Positions 1 to 11,779 are shown, numbered from the stretch's first letter. The stretch: 64,000 nt of DNA from Stratiolaelaps scimitus (GCA_019614645.1 JABWDB010000011.1:1723501-1787500); one strand, 5' to 3'. A program made the numbers and translations. The notes: a model not told the origin generated them from the letters alone.

Positions 1-2964
1 GCTCCCTTCAAGTGCCGGTGAGGAGTGCGCGACGTCGCTTTCATTACTACCATACATCGCATTATGCTTGTATGCGCAATGCGACCAGCAATGTAGGATA
101 GCCATATTGCTTCCTCTCCCAGCCATCTTACCCCACTTGAGCGCCGATAGGGGGCAGTTCCTCGCTGCCTGTGTCGTGCCTGTTCACCTCGTTTGATAAT
201 AGCTCACTTTTCGTGAAAAACCTTTGTCGCCCAAAAGCTTCAACATCTGTCGGCTTCTCATCATACACTGCACTTCGTCGTCACGAAGTTTCGTAACAGG
301 ATTTCGCTTCCTCGAACCGTTTTGTTATATCTCACGCCGGGCTGCTAGCCATCGATCCCTCACTCTCAAGAATAAGCATTTCAATAGAGAGAGCCGCTGT
401 GTCGAACAAAATGCCTCTGCGAGATGATGGCGTATGCCATTCCGGCAGGCAAACTCCACATGGCCGGGACATGGCGCAGTTAACTTTACCCGTTCACGAG
501 TAAACTGCATTTCGGGACATCACAGGGCGGTCGCTTTCTCCTGGATTCTTCGTATGTCGGCTGTGTTCCGGGCAATCGGTTCCGTTGGAGCTCGAAGTCA
601 CCGGGAGAGGGGGAGGGGGAAACGTCTCCCTGATCCATGACCGAACTAATTGGAGGGACCGACGACGACTAGACCCTGAACATTGTATTATATTGGGCTG
701 ATGCAGATGTCCGTAGCGGAAATCGAGTATATTTCAGATGCGAAATAGTTGGCAAATAACGATTTTGACCAATTAAATATGTTCTATTCGGCTCAGTGAC
801 GTCCTGCCATCTATCCCCGAGCTTCATTGTCCCACTTGCATAGAAGTCCTGAGGGTAAGGAGATTGTCCTAGTCACCTGTGTCCCGCTGCGTGATGACAT
901 ATAAGAGAGCTTAAGCATTGTAACAATTGCAGCTCCTTTAATAAACCAATAAAGCTTTACCTTTACCTTTGGGTGTGTTCCGGGAACTGAAGGTCTGATG
1001 ATTCAAACTGTTCTGTAGCGCTTGGAACAACCCTGGATTATCTGAAGACTCAAGATCCATAGGTTAAACAATGGGCCCGCCACAATATCGCACCCAGGTC
1101 GCAATCATTTTTCAAGATAATCAAACAAACGTGTGATCGAGCGTTGTCGCGGTGGAACATAATAGCCCTTCGATTCAACAATTCGGGCCCATTCTGATCG
1201 ATTGCTCGCTTTAATTTGCCCAATTGTGAGCAGTGGTTACTTGGTCGAATCTGTCGTTTTGGGAACGCGATTTGATTGACATCGACTGGCCGACCGCAGC
1301 GACCAGCATATCCAAGATCAAAATCTCTGCAGTGGAATTTCTCAAACTGGTATCGTCATACACGGACACTTCCGCTTACGGCTCTCTCTCTCGCGCTCTC
1401 TCTCTCTTCGTACACGCCACATAGATGTTTCTGAGTTTGCGACGCGTTTTTACCGTTTTGAAATGAAAATCATTTTCCAAAGCATCGGGGCAGGAGGGAC
1501 TCGCATGGGCGTGATATCGTTTTTAGGTCGTCCGGACTCGTCCAGATATGCGCACCTCTGAACGCTTGAATCGCCACCGACTCCGCCCAGGATTCCATAC
1601 ATAGGGTATAGGTAATTGCTATTACGGTCTTTCTGCCTAAAGGAGTCCTTGAATCTCATTTAACAATAAGTTCAATAGTTGCCAACCTCTATGAGGTAAT
1701 ATACCGCTGATACGTTCGAATTTTGTACCAAATTACAGCAGAGCGTGAGCAAAGTGGACGGTAGATATGAACGCGAGGGGGGGGGGGGGACAAAGGGATA
1801 TATATTAGTATATTTATCTAGTTTACTATCTAATTTCATCCTGTTTTTCTTATTTGTTCTATGTCGTTTTTGCTTCTTGATGGTCTTTACGGAACACTGC
1901 AGTTGGCGACACCGAAGTTCGCTGCATGTGATCGAGCTGCGTTCGGCCCCACGAACGATGGCACCTTGAGCCCGATGGTAAGATCTGCTATAAACGATGG
2001 GAAGAGAGAAATCAGCCGTTGTGGCAAGCGCCCGTTATTTCGGTGTGGTCCGCCAGATTTTTTACCAGGGCGCCCGCCTATCTCCTCTGGTACTCTGCTC
2101 GCTGACGAACGACTACAAGGACTTTTGTAACCTAACGCTGCCAGTTGGTAGGCCTGGCCAAGCCTTCGACGTCACTTGACCAAGTGGTCGACCCTAGCCC
2201 CCTAGGAGGCGACTGGGATACGACACGACACCGTACAGCTTGATTCGTTCCTTGGCACGGACGCCGTTGGCGGCTTTCCGAGCAACGGGCTACGTGCTCG
2301 CAGCACTGGGGTAGCAAGGGCCAATAAGGTTCCCCTTCCAGCTACGTCGCTGCTGTTTCACCTACAGAAGACAGGCGCTGCTGGACGGAGTCGCCGTGCT
2401 GGCTCTCGAGGCCCAGTCAAATCGAGGGGTACTTCCTCACGGACACTTCAACGGTTCCAGGAGGCTCCAAGGTAGGAGTTAATCTGGAAATGAGCATCGG
2501 CTAACGCCCAGCAAGGCAGGCGAGGGATGGCGCCCCCATCTCACGGAAACACAGCTGAGAGATGGTCAGATCTCCGGTTCGGGGGGCGAGGGCTGCTCTG
2601 AAAGGGCGTTTGCTCGAGGAGATGAGGGTTGAAGCTTTTCCTGGGAATATACAAATGAATCCGAAGGGCCGGCCCGCCACGAAGAGGTCGAAGCCGTTCA
2701 TACCCCCCACCCCCACGCCGGCAGGACCCCGACGCAGACAGATGAAACGAACGTAGTTGCCCCCGAGGAGAAAGCGGAGAAGGTCGTTCGTGCCGCCATT
2801 TGGATTCGTGCCTTACGTTACCTTGCGATTTGCCTTGTCGAGTCCGATTACGTCGACGTTTTCTCTGCGGCGTTTCGTTAAGGTTGGCCTGGCCCGACTT
2901 CTCCTGATTCACTTCGAGCCGCCCGATGGCAAATAAATATTTAATGGCAGGCCCTAGCATATTG

Positions 2965-2966
<2 letters not shown>
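1..2966. other. Non-coding stretch, no gene recognised
   Basis: I see no recognisable gene, RNA or transposon here. Open frames are short and overlap on both strands. Local simple repeats include a CT-rich run near 1381-1410 and a G13 tract at 1777-1789. The stretch is best read as intergenic or intronic DNA. Confidence 0.5.
1777..1789. repeat. Poly-G tract (13 G)
   Basis: An uninterrupted run of 13 G, a mononucleotide microsatellite prone to length change and sequencing error. Confidence 0.9.

Positions 2967-3014
<48 letters not shown>
2967..3014. repeat. (TA)24 microsatellite
   Basis: 48 bp of pure TA repeat. It makes an artificial Ile-Tyr stretch in the long minus-strand open frame that covers about 2.5-3.4 kb, which is why that frame is not annotated as a gene. 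Confidence 0.97.
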
Positions 3015-3016
<2 letters not shown>

Positions 3017-3763
3017 CTATACGCTCCGTTCGAAAGAGTGGATATGTATGTGTGTCTGTACAACGTTCCTTAAAAGGTGCCTTGGCCAAAGACGTGACTA
3101 CAGAGAGTGAGAGAGAGAAAGTACGAAGGGAAGGACAAGATACAAAGCGATGTGGCCATAAGCACAGTGCGTTCGATCGGCACTCCGCGCGCTGTACGCT
3201 CTGCTTTGGCCACACCCCGCCCGCCGCGAATACTTGCCTTGGAAACGAGAGCATGTGCGTGTGTGTGGGAGCACATGAGAGAGCGAGAGTAAGAGGCGTA
3301 CAAACACAAATGGACCAGCAGAGACTTGAAGTCGATTCCTTTTGGGGAACGACCAACGTCGAACGTCAGCCAGACGGTGGCGGAAGGTAAACGCTCGGGA
3401 GAACGCTGGGCGAATCCAGCCCGAAGAAATGAAGTCAAAGGCTGACTGTGCAAATATCGTACATGTGAGTGTGTGTGTCCTGTCTCTGCCTCTGTTCGAT
3501 TGCTGTTGCTCGTCCTCGTTGTCCTTGGCTGTCCTTTTTTTTGCGACTAACCGTTGAAATTTTCATCAGAGTATAAATATGGACAGAGCAAGGGTGATGT
3601 ATGCTGCAGTTCTTTATGCTGGAATTGAATTATCTATGCGAGTCTCTCAACTGACGCTGTCGCGGAGTGGGTGGGTCGCCGGGCCTATAAATGCTACCAT
3701 AGCGAAGTCCCCGAAATCCAAGAATGGATACGATTGTCGTTGTTGTTAGCTCTGATAACAATA
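3015..3763. other. Non-coding stretch before the mariner element
   Basis: GA-rich and GT-rich low-complexity sequence without a recognisable gene. Several overlapping short frames occur on both strands. It forms the left flank of the mariner insertion. Confidence 0.5.
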
Positions 3764-3765
3764 TA
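3764..3765. repeat. TA target-site duplication, left
   Basis: TA immediately outside the left inverted repeat, paired with TA at 5051-5052. Tc1/mariner elements insert at TA and duplicate it. Confidence 0.9.
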
Positions 3766-3797
3766 TTAGGTAGTCCCCAGCAAATTGTCGCGCCTTT
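3766..3797 (+). repeat. mariner left terminal inverted repeat
   Basis: 32 bp beginning TTAGGTAGTCCC. It matches the reverse complement of 5019-5050 with four differences, at repeat positions 13, 20, 27 and 28. This is the expected binding site of the element's transposase. Confidence 0.95.
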
Positions 3798-3910
3798 CGG
3801 ATGGCGCACAGCCCGAACTACGCCACAAATTGCGTTCATTTTTGGAGTGGGCACGCGGTAGGAACGTGGCTTCCTTTCGAACACTGAGTGGTTTCGATAC
3901 GATCAGAAAG

Positions 3911-4963
3911 ATGGACGCTGCAGCAAAAAGTTCAAATTCCCCCAAAAATCAACGGGAAATCATCAAGTTTTTGTTTCTCCAAAAACACCCTCCAGCTGAA
4001 ATCCATCGACAATTAGTGAACGCGTACGGCAGGTCTGCCTTATGCCTGCGAACGGTACAAAATTGGTGCAAGCGATTTAACAGTGGAGATATGGACACCG
4101 ATGACCATCGAGGTGGGGACCAGCAATCAGGTGCGACAAGGGACGAACGGATTGACATAATCAAGGCAGCTTTTGAGCAAACTAGAGCTTGGTCCACAGG
4201 GTCTTTGTCGGCTGAAACTTTGATTCTTCGGACGACGTGTTATAGAATTATCACCAATATACTGAAGAAGAAGAAAATCAATGAAAAATGGGTTCCCCAT
4301 AAACTGAGTGCTGACCAAATGAAAATGCGTGTGGAGTGTTCGACATCTAATTTGAATACTTATACGCAACAAACCAGTCGCTTAGAGCACACCGTGTCGA
4401 TAGACGAGACATGGGTTAGCCTGCATAGACCCCCTGAGAAGGACCAAGCAAAATAGTGGCTCCGACAAGGTGAAGTGGCGGCGTCTGTGGCAGTGCCAGA
4501 TAGATTCGGACGAAAGGTGTTGATTATACTCGCTCTGGATATCAAGGGTGTTTGCTATTACGAAATATTAGCGGCAAACGAAAAACTCAATGCTCCCCGA
4601 TATCTCGACTTTTTGAAGACATTGATGAACAAATGACGTGGGGATCGACAGCACCGAGTGTGGTTACTCGACGACAATGCAAGACCTCACCGCACTGCTG
4701 AAATTAAGGCCTGGATGGAGGGGAACAATATTGAGCGATGGCATCAACCCCCACATTCTCCTGATTTAAGCCCATGTGATTATGGTTGTTTCCATGCATT
4801 AAAAAGGGCAATAGGTGGGGTTCCATATGCAACCGTCGAGTTACTCACAAAAGCAATAGATAACTAAATTATATATGGAAATGCAAATGGTAAATATTTG
4901 GCTATTTCAAAACTCCCAGATCGCTGGAATCGGTGTGTCAATAAAGCTGGAGAGTACCTCTAA
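3911..4963 (+). pseudogene. mariner transposase (D,D34D), three in-frame stops
   Basis: The enzyme would cut and paste the element by binding the end repeats and catalysing strand cleavage and transfer with a DDD triad. The ATG at 3911 opens a frame that, ignoring stops, runs 350 codons to TAA at 4961-4963, which is normal mariner length. The N-terminal part (residues 1-125) has the helix-turn-helix region with the TVQNW segment near residue 48. The linker signature WVPH is at 127-130. Catalytic aspartates are D165 (in IDETW), D255 (in DDNARPH) and D290 (in SPDLSPCDY), with 34 residues between the last two. The typical LPDRW tail motif is near 335-339. The frame is broken by TAG at 4454-4456, TGA at 4634-4636 and TAA at 4865-4867. 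No frameshift is present. Confidence 0.95.
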
Positions 4964-5018
4964 CTCATACCAAAAGATCTTTGTTCTAACTCATTTAGTT
5001 CAAAAGTTATTGGCATTT

Positions 5019-5050
5019 AAAGAGGCGACAGTTTGCTTGGGACTACCTAA
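5019..5050 (-). repeat. mariner right terminal inverted repeat
   Basis: 32 bp whose reverse complement begins TTAGGTAGTCCC and matches the left repeat at 28 of 32 positions. It ends directly at the TA duplication. Confidence 0.95.
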
Positions 5051-5052
5051 TA
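5051..5052. repeat. TA target-site duplication, right
   Basis: TA directly outside the right inverted repeat, the partner of 3764-3765. Confidence 0.9.
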
Positions 5053-5852
5053 ATGTTAACTTCCCCCCGTATCCCACTATGAAATTGAATGGTACACAAA
5101 AATGTTCATATTTTAGTAGACGCTAGTAAACATAGTTTATTTCTCTATATGCGAGCCCTATCAAGCCGCCACATCCTGTTATCATTGGCTGACACAGAAC
5201 ATAGCACCGCCCAGGCATACACCAGGGCAAATTCTACCTAAGCAGGCAGTCATTTTCGGCCTGCACCCCTCTGACACGTTCTTCACACACGAAAGTCCCA
5301 TCATTTTCCCTCTCAGCGAGCGCTTTTGCCTACATCCATTCCGCTGCAAGATAACTTCAAGTAAAAACAGCTTTTTTTGGCTGTACTTGGGGATCTCTCT
5401 CTTTCTCACTCCCCGCTCGCCGCCTCCCATCAGACATTTCCTGGTAGTTACACCCGGATGACTTTACTCTACGAGAGATTGTCAGGAGGCGAGTCTACAC
5501 CTCTGGCTGCAACAGCTGCTGTCCATTCGTCAGCAGCTGCAGCAGAGCTACCAGGAAGCCTGTTTTTTGCCTATTGCTACCGAAGTCCCGCTTTCTTTTC
5601 CCGGCGGCCAGAGAGCGACGTTCGGCACTTTGAAGAGCTCGCTGTGCCTGGCCATGCCTACGCGGAACGCGAGTTCGACGCGGCTAATGCGCGTACTAGC
5701 AACAAACGGCTGCGCGTTCAATGACTGCTCGACATTTCGGTGGGGTGCCACCCAGGGGCTATTCGATTACAATGTTATACTCGGTAGAGAATATCATGAG
5801 CGGTTTACGTTCAATATCGGGACGTGTGACGTGGCCAGCGTCTTTGGCGTTT

Positions 5853-5883
5853 GCCGGACGTCTTCGCGGCGAAGACGTCCGGC
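5853..5883. repeat. 31-bp perfect palindrome
   Basis: Two 15-bp perfect inverted arms (GCCGGACGTCTTCGC and its complement) around a single central G at 5868. The pairing stops abruptly on both outer sides. Confidence 0.95.
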
Positions 5884-6600
5884 TCGTAGACGGCCAATCG
5901 AGGCATACGGAGGAGAAGTGCTCTGTGTGGCCAATGGAGCGCTAGAGAGCGCAGGAGAACAACTGGCGAAGTAGGAGACTAATTCCTGTTTCCTGCATTA
6001 GTGGAGACTTCACGAGGGGTGGGGGGGGGCGTCGCGTTTTTCTTCAGATATCCCGGTTGTGATAGCAGAGTGCGTCGCGGCACAGGTGCGCGTCCGAAAT
6101 ACGCAGAAACAAAGGGCATCGGCATAGAAAAATGGGTGGCAGTTGTCTGATCCAGATACGCGTATCGTTCGGCGGCCAACATCTGCACTAGCGTCTTCGA
6201 TATTGCCCCCACCCGGCCTTATTACAGCTACATACGTGTAACGCCTACGGACGCCTTTGTCTCGTCCTTGGTGTACACGGGCGCTGCATCCCCTCCCTGC
6301 AATGGCGCGGTGTGTGGCGCTCCTTGATATGCGCTACTTAGTGGACCTGCTAGGTATAATGGTGTAGGTTGGAAGCTCGTACCGCGCGGCCGACGAGTTT
6401 AGTGTTGGCTGCGGCACGGCAATTGAATTCACAATGCGCTCCATTGTATTATAGATGGTGTTGGCTGGGGTACTCAGGTGCGCTCTCGAGACGACGGTTC
6501 GGGGTCGCATTATATTGTATTATACATAGGCAATGCTTACCACGCTGCTGACTGGCCCGACTACCTCGGGTAGTCCATCCTTGGAACAGACCTCTCAGCG

Positions 6601-6640
6601 GCGCGCCTCCCGAAGCCGGCAGACGCAGCCGGAGGCGCGC
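6601..6640. repeat. GC-rich inverted repeat, 10-bp arms
   Basis: GCGCGCCTCC at 6601-6610 is repeated in inverse at 6631-6640 around a 20-base spacer. It can form a stable hairpin. No function can be assigned. Confidence 0.85.
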
Positions 6641-6861
6641 GCGATTTGCAAGCCACGTCCATGCAAAGATCTCTCACTCTCCCTTTGCGCCACCTGCATA
6701 GCAAAGTGTATCCAGTGCACCGATGTAGGAAGTGGTGTGAATGCATAGAGCGATTCGCTGGCACGAGACTCCACGCGGCTTGAGTCGGAATTATTATGCT
6801 AACCCATTTAAGTGCTCGATTGGCCAACAAGACCAACCGACCAACGGTGGGGGTGGCGTCT

Positions 6862-6891
6862 GGGGGTCACGGGGGGGTGGGGGTCAGTGGG
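6862..6891 (+). other. G-quadruplex motif
   Basis: Four G runs (5, 7, 5 and 3 G) separated by loops of 4, 1 and 5 bases fit the usual G3+N1-7 rule. G-rich sequence continues upstream to about 6848. Confidence 0.7.
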
Positions 6892-8697
6892 CCGACCGAG
6901 GGGAGAAAGGTGCCGAGCGTGGAATGGGCTGCTCGGTCTCGGAGAATCAATTGATGTGGTTGGTCTGTTTCAGAAACGCTGAACTAGCAATGGTCCGTTA
7001 GTGGGTACAAGTACACGGCCAGCAGCGGGTGCTGTGCTAGTCGTGGAATTCGCCGCCGAAGGCTCTTTCTGCAATGGGGGCAGAGCAGTGACGATGGGTG
7101 AATTGCAGGAGGTGCACAGAAGAGGAGAGTTCGAGGCCCGAGCCAGATCCTGCGTTCGCTACCTCTCGCTAACGGCGAACGGCGAACGAACGCTCCGACG
7201 ATGGTGGCGATTGTTAGGGGACTGAGGCGTGAGATCCGGAGGCGCGCAAGGGGGGGATCTTGCTTGCCCCGAAACATCTCATAGTGTGTAACCGAGTCGC
7301 TGAAACAGCCAATGTGTTGGCATTGGTGGATGCAAGCTAGCAGCAGGCGGTTGCCGTCGCCGCCGCCGCCGCCTTTAGGAAGGCGTCCGCTGCCTGAGAG
7401 TGCACAGGTGCAGTTCACCAATCGACGCGCAAGCGAGCGCGAACGGCAGCCCGTAGAGGCGAATTGAGGTTCGCCATTCGTTCGCCTGCTCGCTAGCGAT
7501 TCGTTGCAAAGTGCACCGAATCGCATTAAGCTCGGAGCGCTGCGCCCTCGGAGAATTGCCTCCCGCCTGTTCTCGGAGCGCCCTCATCTGGCTCAGACGT
7601 GCGGCGATGCAGCTCTTTCTCTCATATTCTCGTTCTCGTACCAATCTTCCAAATCGACATGGGCTACGTAGACACTCCCCGCCAAGACTTATACTCTCTG
7701 ACTGTCGCAGAAGGAGTGTATGAGGCAGCTAGGGCTAGCTGTTTCGGGATCGCCCGATGTATAGGAAGTGCTCCATCGAGTTGTTCTCCCTAACAACGCA
7801 CACCCATACAGACACATCGGGCGGAGGGACTCAACCAGCTTTTTCGCAGGTCGCGCCCCGTCCAGTAAAAACTTCGGGGAGATTTTGGCAGGCAGGCAGG
7901 CAAGCAAGCCTGGCTGTTCCCGGATCCCGTTCCCGGGTATGCTGTATTCGGCGAGCCAGGTTCCCGAATCCTGGCATCGTCAACACGAAGGTAAGCTAAA
8001 AGCCACGCTGTGGAGAACGACGAACGTCTGGACGAACGCATGCAAGCAACGAAGGCGGAGTCGGAACGCTGCAGGCCTGGAGTCGCTAGACGGCGACATT
8101 TGGGGTGCTATAATACTTGCAGCACAGAGACTCGAATGAGCCACGAGCAAGTGGGGGGATGTTAGAGTGGTCTAGATCGCAGGCGGCGACGTTGACTCGG
8201 AGAATTCAAGGATTGGATACGCCCGATGACGCCTGACTGACTCCAGAATTGATAACGCCTGTCTCAATTGCGACACGAGACAAGGAGCTGGAGGGAGGCC
8301 TAACCACGATGGATCGTCACGATATGGACGATAAGCGCACATCGTACGCCGACACATGTTAGTTCACTGTGACCATATAGGCGTATGCAACACCGTTGCT
8401 GATGGGTGAATACTGATGGGTGAGGTTAATACTTGCATAGATTGGATGCCTTCTTGCAGTGGTCCGTCGACGGCGGCGGCGGCTTGGTACCTGCCAGTGT
8501 ATCGAACCTGTCCTCTATTCGGGAGGAGAATGCCTCTTATGGGGCCTCTCGGAAAGTTTGGCGAATCAAATCGTTACTCACAAGGATTCTTTGGCGCACA
8601 TAGGTATTATATGGTTCGCTAATCAAATCATACCCAATAAAATCTAGAATAGGTGCTGAATTCATGCTCAATTCATAGTGACAACCGCGCAATTTCG

Positions 8698-8801
8698 GGC
8701 AATACGTTGTTTTTAGCCTCTTGCGAATGTATCCACACATACATCTATATCTAAAAAAAAGTGTATGGATGCATTTGTAAGAGGCAAAAACAACGTCTGC
8801 C
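8698..8801 (+). ncRNA. Long hairpin, miRNA-precursor-like
   Basis: Read as RNA, bases 8704-8740 pair with 8761-8796 to give 35 base pairs (31 Watson-Crick and 4 G-U) with one bulged A (8715) and one C-A mismatch (8736/8765). The terminal loop is 20 bases (8741-8760). After a small internal loop (8702-8703 against 8797), four more pairs close the base (8698-8701 with 8798-8801), giving a 39-bp stem. A stem of about 35 bp with few interruptions and a modest loop is the geometry of an animal pri-miRNA. I recognise no known miRNA family in either arm. The alternative is a very short foldback element. The opposite strand would also fold but would lose the G-U pairs. Expression is not shown. Confidence 0.45.
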
Positions 8802-9852
8802 TTTTGATTTGTCCTTTAATAAACATCCGGCTTGTAGGTGATCCCATGTCTACCACGCATGCATATGCGGCCATCGGTTTGGAACCGTAGGGTCGTTTGC
8901 TCGGACCCGCGAGAGAACACCCAATGCCATATCGACAGATGCGAATCGATGCGCTTCTGTGCCTGCAGATGAGATGATGATAATCAAGGTGATTAGTGCT
9001 ATTATCGTATAGATACCACAAAAGCTAGTCTGCCTATATCCGGCCACACTCGGCGCCATCAAAAGGCGCAGCGTCGAGTGCGGGGGATGAATGGGAGGTC
9101 TGCATGCCACTGTCGGCAACAGCTGTGCGACGATATCTGTGAGACGCAGAAATTGAAGACACAGCTTTCTGTGACGTGTTGTCTCTCTGTCGACTTAGCA
9201 CCGCTACTTACCGAGTCTGTGCTGATCATCGACAACACCCCGCAAATCCCACCCGCCGCCTTCAAAATTCGGCCTTTCCTATCAAAGTTCAAAGCGGGAG
9301 GGGAAAAAGGGCAGCCTGGGGGACACCATATTCCCTGGTGGATCGCTGCGCCGGCCACCTGCACCAGCTAGCCCTGCCCTGTGGCCATCTCTGTGATCCC
9401 AGATCGCGAATCGAATCCGGCAGTGCGCAGGCAGGGCGGACAGTTCGAGGATCAACGAGAAACGCGCAGAAAAAAAAAGCTCAGCAAACCGTCGCTCGAG
9501 GAAACGCCCACATCAAGGCGAGCAGAGAGACTCATTTTCATTCGGTCCGATTGTGACAGAGCGAATTGAAGTGAGAGACGGGGAGAAAGAGAGAGAGATA
9601 GAGATAGAGAGAGCAGGGCAGACAAGCGACTAAAATCAATACTACATAATACAATGCGATATCGACTCGGGAGCACGTTCGCTACACAGCGGAGTGTCTC
9701 TTGACAGCGGGGTGGCGGCGGCGAAGTGTGTGAGCACTGTCGGCCTGCTAGGTCGAGTAGGTCTGCCTTGAGGTCGATGAGGCCGGTAGAGCAGAGTTTC
9801 TCTCGATCGCCCCTCGACGCAACCTGACCACCCATTGGCCGTGTCCCCTAAA

Positions 9853-9876
9853 TCTCTCTCTCTCTCTCTATCTATC
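9853..9876. repeat. (TC)n/(TATC)n microsatellite
   Basis: Eight TC units running into TATC units. Confidence 0.9.
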
Positions 9877-11028
9877 AACCCGGAGGATTATTGCAGAACC
9901 CAATTCAGCCTAATATCCAGCTATCGAGGAGTGTAGACCACCATCTCAACTCTCGCGCCATCATCGGTGCAATCATTAGTATTGTCATATACTTACATAC
10001 GCGCGGGCGCAGATGCGTTCGATTTAAGAACGAGAGAATGCCGCCATATAGGAGGAAGGCTGGCCGATCAACCAATGAACGGGCAATAGTTGCCGAAGCC
10101 TGCCAAGCGCATCCGAGATTCGATCTCGTATATGCAAAAAATCGAAATTGTAAAAATGATGGCCAGTTGCTGCGAGAAGGTCGGGGGCCTGCGGGACCTC
10201 AGACCAGAGGGTGTATAGGGGGAGCTCTTGATACTCAATCCTGGTCGAATGCCAGAGTGGAGCGAGAATTGCTGTTCGATGGAATCCTTCTAAAGGCACA
10301 CTGACAAACCTTCGTATGGTCTCGTCAATCAAAAGTGATCGCCGCCAACGGGTGCGGTTGTGTTTGCGGATAGAAGCGCGTCGCGCAACAGCCAATGCCA
10401 AACAACTCGCTCAAGCGTTAACACGGAGACTCTTCCATATGAATGGACTATTCTCGAAGTGGTCTGTCCCATGGCTCGCGAGCTGCCGCCTTTGTTCGTT
10501 CTCCTCGTTGCTCGCAGCCGGCTCCATCGGCGGGACGTAGCGAGTCTGCCAGATGAGCGATGCCAATCGAAAGGCGCGATTGTGTCCTAGGCGGTGTCCT
10601 AAAAGACTAGGACCTGATGGGGAGCCGGCATGTTTATCTATGTAAGACCTGATGAAATATCACATCGGAGCCGGCTGGCTCAGCCGTATCTATGTGCTGA
10701 GTCCAGTGTCGACGTGCGATCTGTTGTGTTGCATTGTATGCACAGGTCGGCGCCACCGGCAACTTTTCGTTGCCATCGAACTCATCCGAGATCAGGATGC
10801 GAGATCCGGGATTGCGTTTAAGAGATGCGTCCTAATATCTACGAGGGCAAAAAACCAAGTCGCTGTCTGAGCACATACGATAAGCGACGGGCAAAGCAAA
10901 GGGGGCGAAGACGAGGGAGGGAGGGTGAGTCGACTGGCGAGTCTGCCTCGTCGAATCCATCCTCTCAGAGCAAGGCAGCATTTCTAGGAAATCGCCAAGA
11001 CAGCGACCTGATATCGTTGATATGTATT

Positions 11029-11046
11029 GCGGCGGCGGCGGCGGCG
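11029..11046. repeat. (GCG)6 microsatellite
   Basis: Six pure GCG units. Confidence 0.9.
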
Positions 11047-11360
11047 ATCCATCCGATACGACCAAGCCAGACCTAATGCGGAGCATGGGGAAGAAGGTCA
11101 TAGAGGAGATAGAGAAAGGGGGAGAGGCCTCGAATGATGATGCTATCTATCTCTGCTGCTTTTGCGGCTGCTGCTGCCAGAATGAGATCCGTTAAGGGTG
11201 TGGGGGGAGGGCGGCGGCGATCTGCCATTGGTGGCGGGATGGCCAGGCGCTCGATCGCGTTATCCGGCTACCTGGTGAGGTAGCCACTGACGATAGGCTT
11301 TGCCTCTATCAATAAACTCGTTTTTCCCGCCCGGATGGGTGAAAAAGTAACGAACGCGCA

Positions 11361-11393
11361 TTAATAATAATAATAATAATATATATATATATA
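11361..11393. repeat. (TAA)n then (TA)n microsatellite
   Basis: TAA repeats run directly into TA repeats and abut the left end of the foldback element at 11392. Such TA-rich tracts are natural landing sites for TA-targeting transposons. Confidence 0.9.
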
Positions 11394-11650
11394 AAGCGCG
11401 TCAATAGGATAGCCCACCCCCATGTTTCTGATTTTTTTTCTCAACCGTAAGTAGCACTGCAGGTTCGCTTTCAGACATTAAAATACATCACATTTCAAGA
11501 GCATTCCACGAATATTTGACTATCTAAACCAGATGTAGACATTTCGTATCGAAAATTGTCGTTTTAAGGGTGCGTCAAAAGGATAGCCCTGTTAGTGTTT
11601 GTCGAGTGGGACGACAGTTAAAACGCAACTGAGTTCAGAGATCGTTCTCA
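11392..11650 (+). repeat. Left inverted arm of the foldback element
   Basis: Aligns with the reverse complement of 11780-12014 over most of its length, including the shared words CTCAACCGTAAGTAGCACTG and CCACGAATATTTG. The left arm carries about 15 extra bases near 11610-11625. Confidence 0.85.
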
Positions 11651-11779
11651 CACAGCGGGAGGTGGTGGTGTGATGATTTGAGCAGGTACTGGCGGAAGGA
11701 TCTGGAATTACGCCGAAAAGATCTGTGAGATTTTTTTTTGGACAACGACGGCAGCCCGACAAAATATTAAATTTGTAAA

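Larger units (their letters stand above)
3766..5050 (+). mobile_element. mariner-family transposon, complete but decayed
   Basis: A 1285-bp element, the usual size for mariner (about 1.3 kb). It is bounded by 32-bp terminal inverted repeats at 3766-3797 and 5019-5050 that match at 28 of 32 positions, and it is flanked on both sides by the TA dinucleotide (3764-3765 and 5051-5052) expected from Tc1/mariner integration. It holds one transposase frame on the plus strand (3911-4963), with a 145-bp leader and an 87-bp trailer. Because the transposase carries three nonsense codons, this copy cannot make its own full-length enzyme. The subfamily was not determined. Confidence 0.96.
5053..8697. other. 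Non-coding GC-rich stretch
   Basis: No gene is recognised. Overlapping open frames up to about 180 codons (minus strand, 6984-7526) are within chance expectation and show no known domain. The stretch holds a perfect palindrome (5853-5883), an inverted repeat (6601-6640), a G-quadruplex motif (6862-6891) and a short GCC-rich tract near 7357-7371. Confidence 0.5.
8802..11389. other. Non-coding stretch
   Basis: No gene is recognised. The stretch contains GA and CT microsatellites near 9581-9614 and 9853-9876, a GCG tract at 11029-11046, and a short imperfect duplication near 10609-10670 that shares the words GACCTGATG and GAGCCGGC. Confidence 0.5.

Noticed and set aside
2541..3356. 271-codon minus-strand frame, the longest in the window
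   Set aside because: It passes through (TA)24, which gives an Ile-Tyr run. The rest is low complexity and has no known domain.
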